Origin: Peptoniphilaceae bacterium
Lineage (GTDB): Bacteria; Bacillota; Clostridia; Tissierellales; Peptoniphilaceae
Length of the DNA: 64,000 nt
Assembly: GCA_028723425.1 (NCBI GenBank)
Contig: JAQYEZ010000084.1
Location: 1 to 64,000, forward strand
Direction of reading: 5' to 3'
The translations under genes and the position numbers were made by a program. The first letter of the stretch is position 1. The number at the start of each line of letters is the position of its first letter. The notes under the pieces are model-generated. The model made no database searches. It worked only from the letters and a program-made list of their open reading frames with translations, and was not told the DNA's origin. Of the stretch, positions 52,575 through 61,619 are shown piece after piece.

Positions 52575-53801
52575 ATGACAAAAAATGTAGAAGAAAAAAG
52601 ATCTTCAATCCTTAACAGTCTCCTAGTCAAGCTAATCATAGCTATAGGACTTGGAATTTTGATTGGATCTTTTGTTAATGTTCAAGTTATAGGAGTAATA
52701 GCTACTATAAAAACCATTATGTCAAACTTTATTTCTTATATAGTACCTTTGATCATACTTGGTTTTATAACTCCAGCTATTGTTTCCTTAAATAAGCAAG
52801 CAGGAAAAGTCCTCGCCATTACCCTTTTTATCTGTTATGTTTCTTCGGTTGGGGCAGCTCTTTTATCATTCCTTGCTGGAAAAGCTATTATACCAAATAT
52901 GCATATAATATCTCAAACTTCAAACGGAAATAAGCTTCCAGAAGTTCTCTTCCAAATGGATATACCCCCAATTATGCCTGTAATGACAGCCCTTGTTACT
53001 GCTATCTTATTTGGTCTAGCAGTAGTATGGACAAACTCTGACAAATGGGCAGATTTGTTGATGCAATTTAATAATTTAGTTTTATTTATGGTAGAAAAGG
53101 TTGTTATAAAAATTCTTCCAATCTATATAGCAACAACCTTTGCAGAGCTTTCTTATGAGGGAGTTATCTTACAACAATTCCCAGTCTTTTTAAAGATAAT
53201 TCTAATTGTAATGGTTGGCCATTTCATCTGGCTTACTGTCCTTTATGGTATTGGAGGAGCCTTATCAAAGACAAATCCTTTTGAAGTATTAAAGCACTAT
53301 CCCCCAGCCTATCTTACAGCTGTAGGAACCATGTCTTCAGCCGCAACCCTTTCTGTTGCCCTAAGATCTGCTGCTAAAGCAAAAACTCTTGACCCAAAGA
53401 TTAGAGATTTTGTAATATCTCTTTGCTCAAACACCCACTTGTGTGGTTCAGTACTTACAGAAACTTTCTTTGTAATGGTTGTTTCCCAAATTCTTTATGG
53501 TAAACTTCCAACAACTGGTCAAATGATTCTATTTATTATCCTACTTGGAATCTTTGCTATTGGAGCACCAGGAGTGCCAGGAGGTACTGTTATGGCTTCT
53601 TTAGGCCTAATCACTTCTGTCCTTGGCTTTGACGGAACAGGAACAGCCCTAATGCTCTCAATCTTTGCTCTCCAAGATTCATTTGGAACAGCATGCAATA
53701 TCACTGGTGATGGAGCCATAGCCCTTATGGTAACAGGTATTTTAAAGAAAGTACCTGGAAGAGATGGCAATCCAGTATATATACCAGAAGAAAATATTTA
53801 A
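52575..53801 (+). CDS. dicarboxylate/amino acid:cation symporter (DAACS family)
   Basis: The 408 residues form a GltPh/SstT-like transporter with eight or more membrane segments and two re-entrant hairpins. Substrate-site motifs are TMSSAATLSVALRSAAKAK in hairpin 1 and APGVPGGTVMASLGLI in hairpin 2, then LQDSFGTACNITGDGAIAL, the counterpart of the NMDGT/ArgAsp region. It imports an amino acid or dicarboxylate with sodium or protons. The late segment ends in GDGA rather than the R-rich forms, so serine, threonine or a neutral amino acid may be carried. AAGGAGG precedes the ATG. The unit has its own promoter and terminator. Confidence 0.9.
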   Translation: MTKNVEEKRSSILNSLLVKLIIAIGLGILIGSFVNVQVIGVIATIKTIMSNFISYIVPLIILGFITPAIVSLNKQAGKVLAITLFICYVSSVGAALLSFLAGKAIIPNMHIISQTSNGNKLPEVLFQMDIPPIMPVMTALVTAILFGLAVVWTNSDKWADLLMQFNNLVLFMVEKVVIKILPIYIATTFAELSYEGVILQQFPVFLKIILIVMVGHFIWLTVLYGIGGALSKTNPFEVLKHYPPAYLTAVGTMSSAATLSVALRSAAKAKTLDPKIRDFVISLCSNTHLCGSVLTETFFVMVVSQILYGKLPTTGQMILFIILLGIFAIGAPGVPGGTVMASLGLITSVLGFDGTGTALMLSIFALQDSFGTACNITGDGAIALMVTGILKKVPGRDGNPVYIPEENI

Positions 53802-53809
53802 CTTAAAAG

Positions 53810-53841
53810 AGCATCCTATGTTTTTCTAGGATGCTTTTTTC
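53810..53841 (+). terminator. terminator of the symporter gene
   Basis: A perfect 9-bp stem (AGCATCCTA at 53810-53818 with TAGGATGCT at 53827-53835) is followed by six T residues. Confidence 0.9.
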
Positions 53842-54170
53842 TATGTGTCAAGATTTTCTTTTTGTTTTAGTTCCCAATTTATAACTACAGTCATAAGAAT
53901 TCTAATTAAAATCAAAACTCCTATATAGACTAACTCACTTTGATCTCTTAAGGTAATAGTTTTTATAATCTCTGCTGCGAGGAAAAATTCCAAGGCTACA
54001 GATAGACCTGTGCTCAAAGAAACATCCTTGTGACTTTCTTCAAAATCAAACTTTGTGATAAAAGCGATTTTATAAAAACTTTTAAGTACAGAAATTACAA
54101 TGATAATAAAGCCTATACTTTCAATTACAAAGCCTGTCAAGCTAAGTATCTTCATAAAAATATCATGCAT
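53841..54170 (-). CDS. DUF1622 family membrane protein
   Basis: A 109-residue protein with three hydrophobic segments. The pattern LSTGLSVALEFFLAAEIIKT followed by GVLILIRILMTVVINWELKQ is the DUF1622 signature. Function is unknown. It overlaps the terminator of the convergent symporter gene at its end and lies 8 bases downstream of another membrane protein gene, so the three minus-strand genes from 55608 to 53841 form a probable operon. Confidence 0.87.
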   Translation of the reverse strand: MHDIFMKILSLTGFVIESIGFIIIVISVLKSFYKIAFITKFDFEESHKDVSLSTGLSVALEFFLAAEIIKTITLRDQSELVYIGVLILIRILMTVVINWELKQKENLDT

Positions 54171-54178
54171 ATGAACTC

Positions 54179-54778
54179 CTATTTAAGATTTTTTCTATTT
54201 TGAAATAAAAATCCTATTACAGTAAAAATCAAAACTCCTATGAAGGCCGCTTGACTTTCTCCCTTATATAAGTCTCCTACAAACTTTTTTAAGTCTAAGC
54301 TTAAAAAACTTTTAGATAAAAAGTTAAGGTTTTGTATATTCAAAGCCAAGTATAGCAAAGATCTTGACAAGATATTTGCCCCAAGGAGGGCTGTCAAAAA
54401 AGCAAGAATTTTTTTCTGACTTACACTTGTTATTATAGCAAAAACAAGACCCACTATTAGAATAATCGCCTTAAAATACTTACTATAGGCTATAGATAAA
54501 TAACTTACCAAAATAAGGCCCAAGAACATGCCTACAAGGCCTCCAATCAAAAATAAGCCCAATTTAACAAAGACATTAAAGGCTAAAAGCACAAGAATAG
54601 CAAACACAATAAAAGTAAGTAAATTTTTTTGGCTAAAGCCATATTTGCTATAAAAATATGCTCCACTTATCAATATAATTAACAGACTAAAGAGCCATCC
54701 AACAATAGTTTTGCCGTAAAAACAAAGCAAAAACCCAAACAATATATTAAACAATAAGATTATCAATACAGATATCAT
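54179..54778 (-). CDS. multi-pass membrane protein of unknown function
   Basis: The 199 residues hold about seven hydrophobic segments, with Gly-rich helices (GLFLIGGLVGMFLGLILVSY) and no charged catalytic motif. The layout recalls DUF4203/TMEM198-like proteins, but the match is weak. It is placed 8 bases from each neighbour in an operon with a GT8 glycosyltransferase upstream and a DUF1622 protein downstream. Its start has an AGGAGG-like site (GGAAAG). Confidence 0.65.
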   Translation of the reverse strand: MISVLIILLFNILFGFLLCFYGKTIVGWLFSLLIILISGAYFYSKYGFSQKNLLTFIVFAILVLLAFNVFVKLGLFLIGGLVGMFLGLILVSYLSIAYSKYFKAIILIVGLVFAIITSVSQKKILAFLTALLGANILSRSLLYLALNIQNLNFLSKSFLSLDLKKFVGDLYKGESQAAFIGVLIFTVIGFLFQNRKNLK

Positions 54779-54786
54779 CTTTCCTC

Positions 54787-55608
54787 CTAAGCTAAATAAA
54801 TAGATATGAGTTTTTCATAATGTTTATATAGGGCAGAAAAATATCCAAAATATCCCCTGTGCCAAGGTTTTGACCTTCCACAAAAATGTAAGAATACAGT
54901 ATTTTCTATAATCCAGTCCATATTCTTATCAGCCTTGCTTGCAATAAAATCTTTAATAAAATTTCTAGTATCAAAATTATAAAGGCTATCATCAATTTCC
55001 AAAATCTTGTGACCATAGAGGGCATTGAGCACATCCTGATCAGGCAGTAAAAGCCCTTTGGCATTGTCTTCTATATATGAAAAAATATCTTCCTTTTTAA
55101 TTTCTTCTCTCATCTTTTCAAGATTCATCATCATAACACCAGAATTAAAATAAAGGTCAGCCTTAAAATTTGAAAGCCTAATCCTATTAACTGCATCTAT
55201 AACTCCCATCCTATCTCCGTGGGATGCCGCAGCAAAAAGATTACCCTCAAAATCAATATTATAAAGCTCTGATATTTCATTAATCACTAGGATATCAGGA
55301 TCCAAATACAAAATCCTATCCAAATCTTTTGGCAAAAGTTCAGCTGCCAAAAGTCTATAATACATAGCCTTGCTATAGTATCTTGAAGCTTTTGCACCAT
55401 CAAAAACCCTATCATCAAAGAAAACCCTATGAATAAAAGATGCTTTCTTAGCAGCAAAAACTTCCAAATTTTTAAAGTCCTCATCCTCCAAACCATCAGC
55501 TATTACATAGATGTCAAAAACTTGACCAGGATTGTTTATAAACATAGAAGCTAACATTACTTTTAAAGGATGTAGGTAATTTTTATCTAAAGTTACAAGT
55601 ATATTCAT
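54787..55608 (-). CDS. family 8 glycosyltransferase
   Basis: The 273-residue protein begins ILVTLDKNYLHPLKVMLASM, with the sugar-nucleotide DxD-type motif LDPDILVI (Asp103 and Asp105), and ends with HFCGRSKPWHRGYFGYF, the conserved C-terminal HxGxxKPW motif of GT8. These enzymes add galactose or glucose from UDP-sugars to lipopolysaccharide, teichoic acid or glycoprotein acceptors; the acceptor here is unknown. GAGGTAGAAA precedes the ATG. It is the first gene of a three-gene minus-strand unit with two membrane proteins. Confidence 0.92.
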   Translation of the reverse strand: MNILVTLDKNYLHPLKVMLASMFINNPGQVFDIYVIADGLEDEDFKNLEVFAAKKASFIHRVFFDDRVFDGAKASRYYSKAMYYRLLAAELLPKDLDRILYLDPDILVINEISELYNIDFEGNLFAAASHGDRMGVIDAVNRIRLSNFKADLYFNSGVMMMNLEKMREEIKKEDIFSYIEDNAKGLLLPDQDVLNALYGHKILEIDDSLYNFDTRNFIKDFIASKADKNMDWIIENTVFLHFCGRSKPWHRGYFGYFSALYKHYEKLISIYLA

Positions 55609-55680
55609 TTTCTACCTCATATGTCTTTTCTCCTATTATATAGGAAAGAAGAAAAATTTACTAAAAAACTTAAAAAAATT

Positions 55681-55709
55681 AAGGACCCTAGAATTAAACC
55701 AGAGTCCTT
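55681..55709 (-). terminator. terminator of the 18-residue peptide gene
   Basis: AAGGACCCT (55681-55689) and AGAGTCCTT (55701-55709) pair with a mismatch. Seven T residues follow on the minus strand. It ends the small transcription unit before the GT8 gene. Confidence 0.7.
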
Positions 55710-55737
55710 TTGCTTATAGATATAAATATTTAGTTGG

Positions 55738-55794
55738 TTAAGTTATCAGAAGTCGACCTTTTTTCCATAGAAAGCTATATGTAATAGTTGCCAT
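55738..55794 (-). CDS. 18-residue peptide gene with its own promoter and terminator
   Basis: The reading frame MATITYSFLWKKGRLLIT is preceded by a perfect GGAGG (55804-55808) with a 9-base spacing. A promoter with TTGACA (55867-55872) and TATAAT (55845-55850), 16 bases apart, lies just upstream, and a terminator follows 30 bases after the stop. The peptide is half hydrophobic (ITYSFLW), half basic (KKGRLL), like short membrane-active toxins or signalling peptides. No known family was recognised. The gap 55609-56033 holds nothing else on either strand except the IclR ribosome binding site. Alternatively, the unit is a small RNA in which the frame is incidental; the ideal ribosome binding site argues against that. 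Confidence 0.65.
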   Translation of the reverse strand: MATITYSFLWKKGRLLIT

Positions 55795-55844
55795 ATGTTT
55801 ATACCTCCAACTTCGTTTACTTGTTAAATATTTATCTATATCTT

Positions 55845-55872
55845 ATTATAGGCGATTTTTTCATATTGTCAA
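55845..55872 (-). promoter_or_regulatory. promoter of the 18-residue peptide gene
   Basis: TTGACA at 55867-55872 and TATAAT at 55845-55850 on the minus strand are both consensus hexamers, 16 bases apart. The predicted leader is about 45 bases. Confidence 0.85.
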
Positions 55873-56033
55873 ATAATAATCAAAATATTAAAATGAAAAT
55901 GATTTTATTAATAAATTCTAAACAATAAATAATGCTTTAAAAAAATTAGCAAACCTTTACCCCTTGTATTTTTCCCCTACTTTTAATAAAATATTACTAC
56001 ATACTTTATTTTTTTATTAGAAAGGAACGTAAG

Positions 56034-56789
56034 TTGAATAACAAAGACCAACCTATTAAAGCTATAGTAAATGCTTGTAAAATTTTAGATCTTATAAGTG
56101 AAAATACCTTGATGGGTATAAGTGAGATATCAAGAGAGCTAGAACTGCCTAAAACAACTGTTTTTAGGATAATAAAAACCTTGGAAGCATCTGATTTACT
56201 AATCCAAACCAAGGATGATCTCTATGCTCTTTCTTACAAATTTTTAAAATTTAAGTACGGAGTAGATGAAGACACCAACCTTATCAAACATTCCAAGGAC
56301 GCCTTGGCAAAAATGGCAGATTGTTTTGGAGAAACTGTAAATCTTGCTGTACATAGGGCCGAAAAGTCCATTGTTATCTATTCCCAAGAAGGTGAAGACT
56401 ATACTCTAAACCCAAAGGTATCCCCAGTCTCTGAGCTATATTGTTCTGCAACGGGAAAGATTTTTTTGACACAAATGTATGATAACAAAATAAAGGCTTA
56501 TTACGACCAAGCTCATACAAAAAGAACCATAAATACCATAGTATCATATAAGGAATTTTTAAAAGAAAGAAACAAAATTTTGAAAACAAAAATCTCCTAC
56601 GATGATGAAGAATACGAATACGGCCTTTCTTGTATAGCAACCCCTATAATAGTAAAGGGAAATCTTTTGGCAGCCTTGGGTATATCTGGTCCTACAACCA
56701 GGCTAAAACACAAGGGTTACAAGAAATTGGAAAAGGGTCTATTGGAAACTGCAAAAGTTATAGAAGAATCAATAGCAAGTGTAAGGTAA
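56034..56789 (+). CDS. IclR family transcriptional regulator
   Basis: A 251-residue regulator. The N-terminal winged helix reads VNACKILDLISENTLMGISE and ISRELELPKTTVFRIIKTLE. The C-terminal effector domain includes NLAVHRAEKSIVIYSQEG, CSATGKIFLTQM and GLSCIATPIIVKGNLLAALG with the family's SGP motif (GISGPTTRL). IclR proteins usually control catabolic operons next to them, but no such operon is adjacent. The start is taken as TTG because AAAGGAACG is well placed and no ATG is near. Confidence 0.92.
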   Translation: MNNKDQPIKAIVNACKILDLISENTLMGISEISRELELPKTTVFRIIKTLEASDLLIQTKDDLYALSYKFLKFKYGVDEDTNLIKHSKDALAKMADCFGETVNLAVHRAEKSIVIYSQEGEDYTLNPKVSPVSELYCSATGKIFLTQMYDNKIKAYYDQAHTKRTINTIVSYKEFLKERNKILKTKISYDDEEYEYGLSCIATPIIVKGNLLAALGISGPTTRLKHKGYKKLEKGLLETAKVIEESIASVR

Positions 56790-56800
56790 GAATCCTATTA

Positions 56801-56841
56801 TAAGGGACCAGCCATAGCTAAAGACTTTGCCTGGTCTCTTA
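56801..56841. terminator. hairpin between convergent genes
   Basis: TAAGGGACCAG (56801-56811) pairs with CTGGTCTCTTA (56831-56841) with one G-T pair and a 19-base loop. There is no clear T run, so its termination strength is uncertain. Confidence 0.5.
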
Positions 56842-56851
56842 TAAATCTAAC

Positions 56852-57163
56852 CTATATGTATTTAAAAGATAGCTTAGTCTCTTTGCCAAAATCGCAAAGC
56901 TCCTTTTTGTACCTATCCATGAGGTAGGCATATATCTCAGTCCAATCTATATAGTTTTGTTCTAGATATGATTTAAAATCTGAGAAAGGTATATCAACAT
57001 GATTTTCTTTGCAAAGCCTAAAAAAATAATCTATCCCCTTAAGCAAGGTTATAGTAGAATACTTGTCTTTCTCATCTGCCAACAATTCTTCCAAATATTC
57101 CACAAAATAATAATTATAGAAATGACTCAATAAGATATGAAAATCTTTTTCTTTTATATCCAT
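56852..57163 (-). CDS. small hydrophilic protein of unknown function
   Basis: A 103-residue acidic protein rich in Tyr, Phe, Asp and Glu, predicted all-helical (LLSHFYNYYFVEYLEELLAD). There is no signal peptide or membrane segment. I do not recognise the family. AAGGAG lies upstream of the ATG. It is downstream of, but separated by a hairpin from, the polysaccharide operon. Confidence 0.65.
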   Translation of the reverse strand: MDIKEKDFHILLSHFYNYYFVEYLEELLADEKDKYSTITLLKGIDYFFRLCKENHVDIPFSDFKSYLEQNYIDWTEIYAYLMDRYKKELCDFGKETKLSFKYI

Positions 57164-57333
57164 TGATAAAGCTCCTTTTTTCTTAAAAACCCTTGTTTAT
57201 CTATCAAATCAATTATCTCACAAACGTTTTATAAAGCATGACTTTTTTCCCATATTTTTATGTAAAATGTACACTAATAAGAAAAGCTATGAAGTCTTAG
57301 CCTTAGCTAAACTTAATCTTCTTATTATAAAAC

Positions 57334-57369
57334 AAAAGTAGATGAATTTTTCTTTTTCATCTACTTTTT
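57334..57369 (-). terminator. terminator of the uronic-acid polysaccharide operon
   Basis: AAAAGTAGATGAA (57334-57346) and TTCATCTACTTTT (57356-57368) form a perfect 13-bp stem with a 9-base loop. T-rich bases follow on both strands. It lies 57 bases past the last gene of the operon. Confidence 0.85.
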
Positions 57370-57425
57370 CTCATGTCTATATAAGCCTATAGGGCTTTTA
57401 TTTAAATTATAAAATAAAAATATTT

Positions 57426-58385
57426 TTAACGATTTTGGAAAGCTATAATTCTTTGATCTATTATCTTTCCCTCATCAATAATTAGGGCATCTTTTAGAGT
57501 TTTTGATACATTTCCTTCTATTAGTTGGTCTATATATTTTTTTACCTCTTCTGATAGACCAAAACTTGCGTTTTTAAAGAAAATTGAAGGAGTATGATCA
57601 ACTACATAATGACTTATACCATCCACAAGATAGATCGGATCATCCATTGTTGTTGGCACTGATGTTTCAATAGCTCCTGCCCTATCGCATGATATGTCGA
57701 TAATAAGGGCATTTTTCTTCATTCTCTTTAGGTCTTCTTTATAAATTATGTGGTCTTTTCTTGACACGTCCCACAAAATCGCATTTATGATTACGTCATA
57801 ATTGGGAAGTTCCTTTTTAAAAAGTTTTTCCATATGCCTGTTATATATGGTAACATCTGCTCCTAGACAAGTTAGAATTTTTAAAGCTCCACTTGCCACA
57901 TTTCCCCTACCCAAGATTGCAACCTTGGTATTGTAAGGCATAATACCAAAACACTCAAAGGCATTCATCACAGCTGCCTCTCCTGCTATTTGGTTATTTC
58001 TCCAAAATACATGTCTGCCGTCTTCATACATATCTTCCCAGGCATAAACTTTTAGTTTCTTCTCCAAAAGCTTATCTGCTATATCCTTATTTTGAACAGC
58101 ATGAAGCCAACCAAAGACTGTTTGCCCTTCCTTTAGATCAGAAAGAAAGCTTTCATCTCCAATTTTGGGATCACAGATAATATCTTTTTCTAAAACTTGG
58201 TCAAAACTTCCTATATTTGCCCCCATATTTATATAATCTTGATCAGAAAAACCAAGCTCTTGACCATAACCTGTTTCAAAGTAAAGTTTATCGACATTCT
58301 TTATTTCTTTCAAGTCCCTTGGGACAAGAGCCCTTCTTTTTTCATTTTTTTTCCTAGATTTTGGCAATCCAACTGTTTTTTTCAT
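57426..58385 (-). CDS. ceo: N5-(carboxyethyl)ornithine synthase
   Basis: The 319 residues match the Ceo enzyme of lactococci, a distant alanine dehydrogenase relative. It has GLPKSRKKNEKRRALVPRD at the start, FGWLHAVQNKDIADKLL, the Rossmann-type VAILGRGNVASGALKILTCL, INAILWDVSRKDHIIYKEDL and IDISCDRAGAIETSVPT. The enzyme condenses pyruvate with the side-chain amino group of ornithine (and lysine) and reduces it with NADPH to N5-(1-carboxyethyl)ornithine. It overlaps the upstream ATP-grasp gene by one base and ends an operon that makes uronic-acid sugars. That placement is unusual and suggests the product is used in the polymer. Confidence 0.9.
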   Translation of the reverse strand: MKKTVGLPKSRKKNEKRRALVPRDLKEIKNVDKLYFETGYGQELGFSDQDYINMGANIGSFDQVLEKDIICDPKIGDESFLSDLKEGQTVFGWLHAVQNKDIADKLLEKKLKVYAWEDMYEDGRHVFWRNNQIAGEAAVMNAFECFGIMPYNTKVAILGRGNVASGALKILTCLGADVTIYNRHMEKLFKKELPNYDVIINAILWDVSRKDHIIYKEDLKRMKKNALIIDISCDRAGAIETSVPTTMDDPIYLVDGISHYVVDHTPSIFFKNASFGLSEEVKKYIDQLIEGNVSKTLKDALIIDEGKIIDQRIIAFQNR

Positions 58386-59323
58386 TAATTTCTTCCTACT
58401 TTCTTCAAATCTAACTTTTGACCCAGTCTAAGGTCTTCTTGGTAGTAAAGATTTGTATCAAAACCTGAATTTGGAAAGAAAGTTATCTCTCCAAAATATA
58501 TTTTCCCATCTACTTCATAAAGATCTATCCTGGTCAAAGGAATATCGTACGATAGTTTTTCTGCTATCTCAACCATAGTATCAAATTTTTCTGGCTTTTC
58601 TAAGCTAAAGTCTTGTGGGGCAAGCTCGCCCCATTTGTTACATCTGATAAGCTTCCAAGCTTTGTCAAAGAAATAATATTTTGTTGTCCCAGATTGCCTA
58701 TCAGTACAAACCATAATATTATCAAAGACTCCATTTATGCACATAAGCTTATAGTCTTCTGGCACTTTTCCATCTTTGCCAATAAATTCTTCTGCAAGGA
58801 TTTTTGGTTTAACATTTTTGTAGGGCCATTCCCTTCCAGTATAGAAAAAGTTTTTCTTTAAAGCCTTTTCCAAAATATTTTTGGCCTTTTCCTTATCAAG
58901 CTTAGCCTTGTCTGGGCAAATTATATAGTTACCAGAGTCGTGATTGCATTTTAAGACAAATTGATTGGGCAAAGTATCAAAGTCTATATCGTCAAACCTA
59001 TCCCAAACTCCCAAAGTCTTTATTATAAATTGATCTCCAATTTTTTCTCTAACATAGTCCTTTACCCTAACCTTATCAACCATCCTAGTATAAATATCTT
59101 TTCTATTGTTAAGTTTTAGCCATTGGAGCTTTTCATTTAAAGTAAGAGGATTTTTTAAATCAAGTTTTTTGCCAAATCTTTTATAATAAAAAAACTTTAA
59201 ATACAAGCTATCAGGACAAATATAGGTAAGGAAAGTTTTGCTTATGATAGAATGAAGGGCAGAATAAAAAAATCTTTTCTTATCCTCTCTCCAAAATTCT
59301 CTTATTCTATTTTCCTCTTTCAA
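58385..59323 (-). CDS. TupA-like ATP-grasp protein
   Basis: A 312-residue protein of the TupA-like ATP-grasp family, seen in KRFGKKLDLKNPLTLNEKLQ, WLKLNNRKDIYTRMVDKVRV, NQFVLKCNHDSGNYIICPDK and LAEEFIGKDGKVPEDYKLMC. The last part, IDLYEVDGKIYFGEITFFPN, includes the ATP-grasp metal-binding acidic cluster. TupA takes part in teichuronopeptide synthesis in alkaliphilic Bacillus, a polymer linking glucuronic acid and glutamate. ATP-grasp enzymes form amide or peptide bonds with an acyl-phosphate intermediate. The gene lies between the glycosyltransferase (17-base overlap) and the carboxyethylornithine synthase gene (1-base overlap). Confidence 0.86.
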   Translation of the reverse strand: MKEENRIREFWREDKKRFFYSALHSIISKTFLTYICPDSLYLKFFYYKRFGKKLDLKNPLTLNEKLQWLKLNNRKDIYTRMVDKVRVKDYVREKIGDQFIIKTLGVWDRFDDIDFDTLPNQFVLKCNHDSGNYIICPDKAKLDKEKAKNILEKALKKNFFYTGREWPYKNVKPKILAEEFIGKDGKVPEDYKLMCINGVFDNIMVCTDRQSGTTKYYFFDKAWKLIRCNKWGELAPQDFSLEKPEKFDTMVEIAEKLSYDIPLTRIDLYEVDGKIYFGEITFFPNSGFDTNLYYQEDLRLGQKLDLKKVGRN

Positions 59324-60356
59324 GTTCTAATCCTAGCCTTTCTTTATTTTTCTTATAAGAATTTTTGTAATCAAGCCTAGTAAATATTTGCCCTAGGTTA
59401 AACTTATTAAAGGCCTTAATTTGGTATAAAGCCTTGATTTTTTTGGAAAAAGATATATTTGCCTTACTAATCATAGTAAAAAGTCTAAAGCTTATAACTC
59501 TTTTTAGGCTTGAAGCATTATAGATATTTTTGTCAAAATTTGCCTTTAATATTTTTTTGGACCAAGTTATCACCTTATCTATATTTTCATCACTTATTTC
59601 AACTTGCCTACAAAGAACAAGTTGGGCTTCTAGGTCTTCTCCTTGAGGAGATAAACCTAATTTAGAAAGTTCTCTTAGAGAAATTTCCTTTGTATATTTC
59701 ATAACCCTTTCTTTTTTCTTGTCTGTAATTTGGCCTCCATGTATCCTATACAAAAGCAAAACTTCTTTTAAGACTTCTATATTTCCAAAATGACTTGCCC
59801 TTGCCCAAAAATCATAGTCTTGCGAGGTCAAAAAATAAGGATCATACCTAAGGCCTGTCTTATCCAAAAATGCTTTTCTAATCATAACAGTTGGATGAAA
59901 AAGACAATTTGTAAAAAGCAAAAGGCTCTTGGTATCATAGCTATTTGTAAAAGTTGCAAATTTTAACTTGTGACCTTGGTCAAATTCTTTGGCAAAAGTT
60001 CCAAGTATGTCAACATCTTTATGATTTTCCAAATAAAAAACTTCTTTTTCAAACCTATCTGGAAAGCTAATATCGTCAGTATCCATCCTAGCTATATATG
60101 AGCCCTTGGCAAAAGCTAGGGCCTTGTTTAAAGAATAAGCAAGGCCTTGATTTTTTTCATTGACCAAAATTTTAATTTGAGGATATTTGCTCTCATATGA
60201 TCTCAAAAATTCCAGCGAATCATCTGTAGACTTATCATCTACTATTATTAGCTCAAAATCCTTATAAGTTTGCTTCAAAATGGAATCTATGGCAAGTTTT
60301 AGGTGGTCTTTATTTGTATTATAGTTTGCCATTATACACGAAACTAATTCACTCAT
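59307..60356 (-). CDS. family 2 glycosyltransferase
   Basis: The 349-residue GT2 enzyme has CIMANYNTNKDHLKLAIDSI, ELIIVDDKSTDDSLEFLR, the metal-binding DxD in YIARMDTDDISFPDRF (about residue 92) and a later SQDYDFWARAS acidic motif. The C-terminal ~110 residues are a helical extension without clear membrane segments. It probably adds a sugar to a growing polysaccharide repeat unit at the inner face of the membrane. It lies 9 bases downstream of the UDP-glucose dehydrogenase gene in the same operon. Confidence 0.92.
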   Translation of the reverse strand: MSELVSCIMANYNTNKDHLKLAIDSILKQTYKDFELIIVDDKSTDDSLEFLRSYESKYPQIKILVNEKNQGLAYSLNKALAFAKGSYIARMDTDDISFPDRFEKEVFYLENHKDVDILGTFAKEFDQGHKLKFATFTNSYDTKSLLLFTNCLFHPTVMIRKAFLDKTGLRYDPYFLTSQDYDFWARASHFGNIEVLKEVLLLYRIHGGQITDKKKERVMKYTKEISLRELSKLGLSPQGEDLEAQLVLCRQVEISDENIDKVITWSKKILKANFDKNIYNASSLKRVISFRLFTMISKANISFSKKIKALYQIKAFNKFNLGQIFTRLDYKNSYKKNKERLGLELERGK

Positions 60357-60365
60357 AAATTATTT

Positions 60366-61610
60366 CTAATCCCTATTAAAGACATCCCTAGTGTAAACTT
60401 TATCTTTAACATCATCAAGGCTCTTGTCATACCTATTTGCTATTATAGCATGAGCTTTATTTTTAAAGTCACTTATATCATTTACAACCTTTGAGCCAAA
60501 GAAAGTTTCTCCATCTTTTAAAGTTGGCTCATAAATAATTACTTCAACACCCTTGGCCTTGATCCTTTTCATGACTCCTTGGATAGCTGATTGTCTGAAA
60601 TTATCAGAATTTGATTTCATAGTTAACCTATATATGCCAATAACTATATCTTTTTCCTTATCCTTTTGCCAAGAATCGTTCATCTCATAAGCCCCGGCAA
60701 GTTCCAAAACTCTATTGGCTATATAATCTTTTCTAGTTCTATTAGACTCTACTATAGCAGAAATCATATTTTGAGGAACATCTTGGTAGTTGGCCAAAAG
60801 TTGTTTGGTATCCTTTGGTAGACAATATCCCCCATAACCAAAAGACGGGTTGTTATAGTGGCTGCCTATCCTAGGATCTAGGCAAACTCCTTCAATGATA
60901 GCCTCTGTATCAAGGCCCTTCATTTCTGCATAGGTATCAAGTTCGTTAAAATATGAAACCCTAAGGGCTAGATAAGTGTTGGCAAAAAGTTTTACAGATT
61001 CTGCTTCTGTAAAATTCATAATTCTAGTTTCTATATTTTCTTTTATAGCCCCTTCTTTTAAAAGATCTGCAAATTCCTCTGCCGCTTTTAAAAGCCTCTC
61101 ATCTTCTAAATCTGTTCCAACTATTATTCTTGATGGATAAAGATTGTCATAAAGAGCTTGAGACTCTCTTAAAAACTCTGGTGAAAAAATTATGTTCTTA
61201 TTATTTTTCTTTTTTCTAATCTCTTCTGTAAATCCTACTGGTATGGTTGATTTTATGACCATGATAGCCTTAGGATTATACTTGTTTACCAAATCTATTA
61301 CATCTTCTACATTAGATGTATCAAAAAAATTCTTGTGTGGATCATAGTTGGTTGGAGCTGCTATAACCACATAATCTGCATCCTTATAGGCGTATTCTGC
61401 ATCCAAAGTTGCTTCTAGGTTCAAATCTTTTTCTTTCAAATATTTTTCTATATATTCATCTTGGATTGGGGAGATTCTTTGGTTAACCTTATCTACCTTT
61501 TCCTTTATTATATCTACTGCCTTAACTACATGATGTTGGGACAAAAGTGTGGCTATGGACATACCCACATAGCCAGTTCCTGCTACTGCAATCTTTATAT
61601 TTTCTCTCAT
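60366..61610 (-). CDS. ugd: UDP-glucose 6-dehydrogenase
   Basis: The 414 residues match UDP-glucose/GDP-mannose dehydrogenases. They show the Rossmann start [28 protein letters not shown], the catalytic Cys263 in [15 protein letters not shown], and a C-terminal [20 protein letters not shown] segment. The enzyme oxidises UDP-glucose to UDP-glucuronate with two NAD+. Paired with the adjacent epimerase gene (9 bases upstream), it supplies uronic acids for surface polymer synthesis. GDP-mannose specificity cannot be excluded, but the operon partner favours UDP-glucose. Confidence 0.92.
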   Translation of the reverse strand: MRENIKIAVAGTGYVGMSIATLLSQHHVVKAVDIIKEKVDKVNQRISPIQDEYIEKYLKEKDLNLEATLDAEYAYKDADYVVIAAPTNYDPHKNFFDTSNVEDVIDLVNKYNPKAIMVIKSTIPVGFTEEIRKKKNNKNIIFSPEFLRESQALYDNLYPSRIIVGTDLEDERLLKAAEEFADLLKEGAIKENIETRIMNFTEAESVKLFANTYLALRVSYFNELDTYAEMKGLDTEAIIEGVCLDPRIGSHYNNPSFGYGGYCLPKDTKQLLANYQDVPQNMISAIVESNRTRKDYIANRVLELAGAYEMNDSWQKDKEKDIVIGIYRLTMKSNSDNFRQSAIQGVMKRIKAKGVEVIIYEPTLKDGETFFGSKVVNDISDFKNKAHAIIANRYDKSLDDVKDKVYTRDVFNRD

Positions 61611-61619
61611 TTAATTTCC

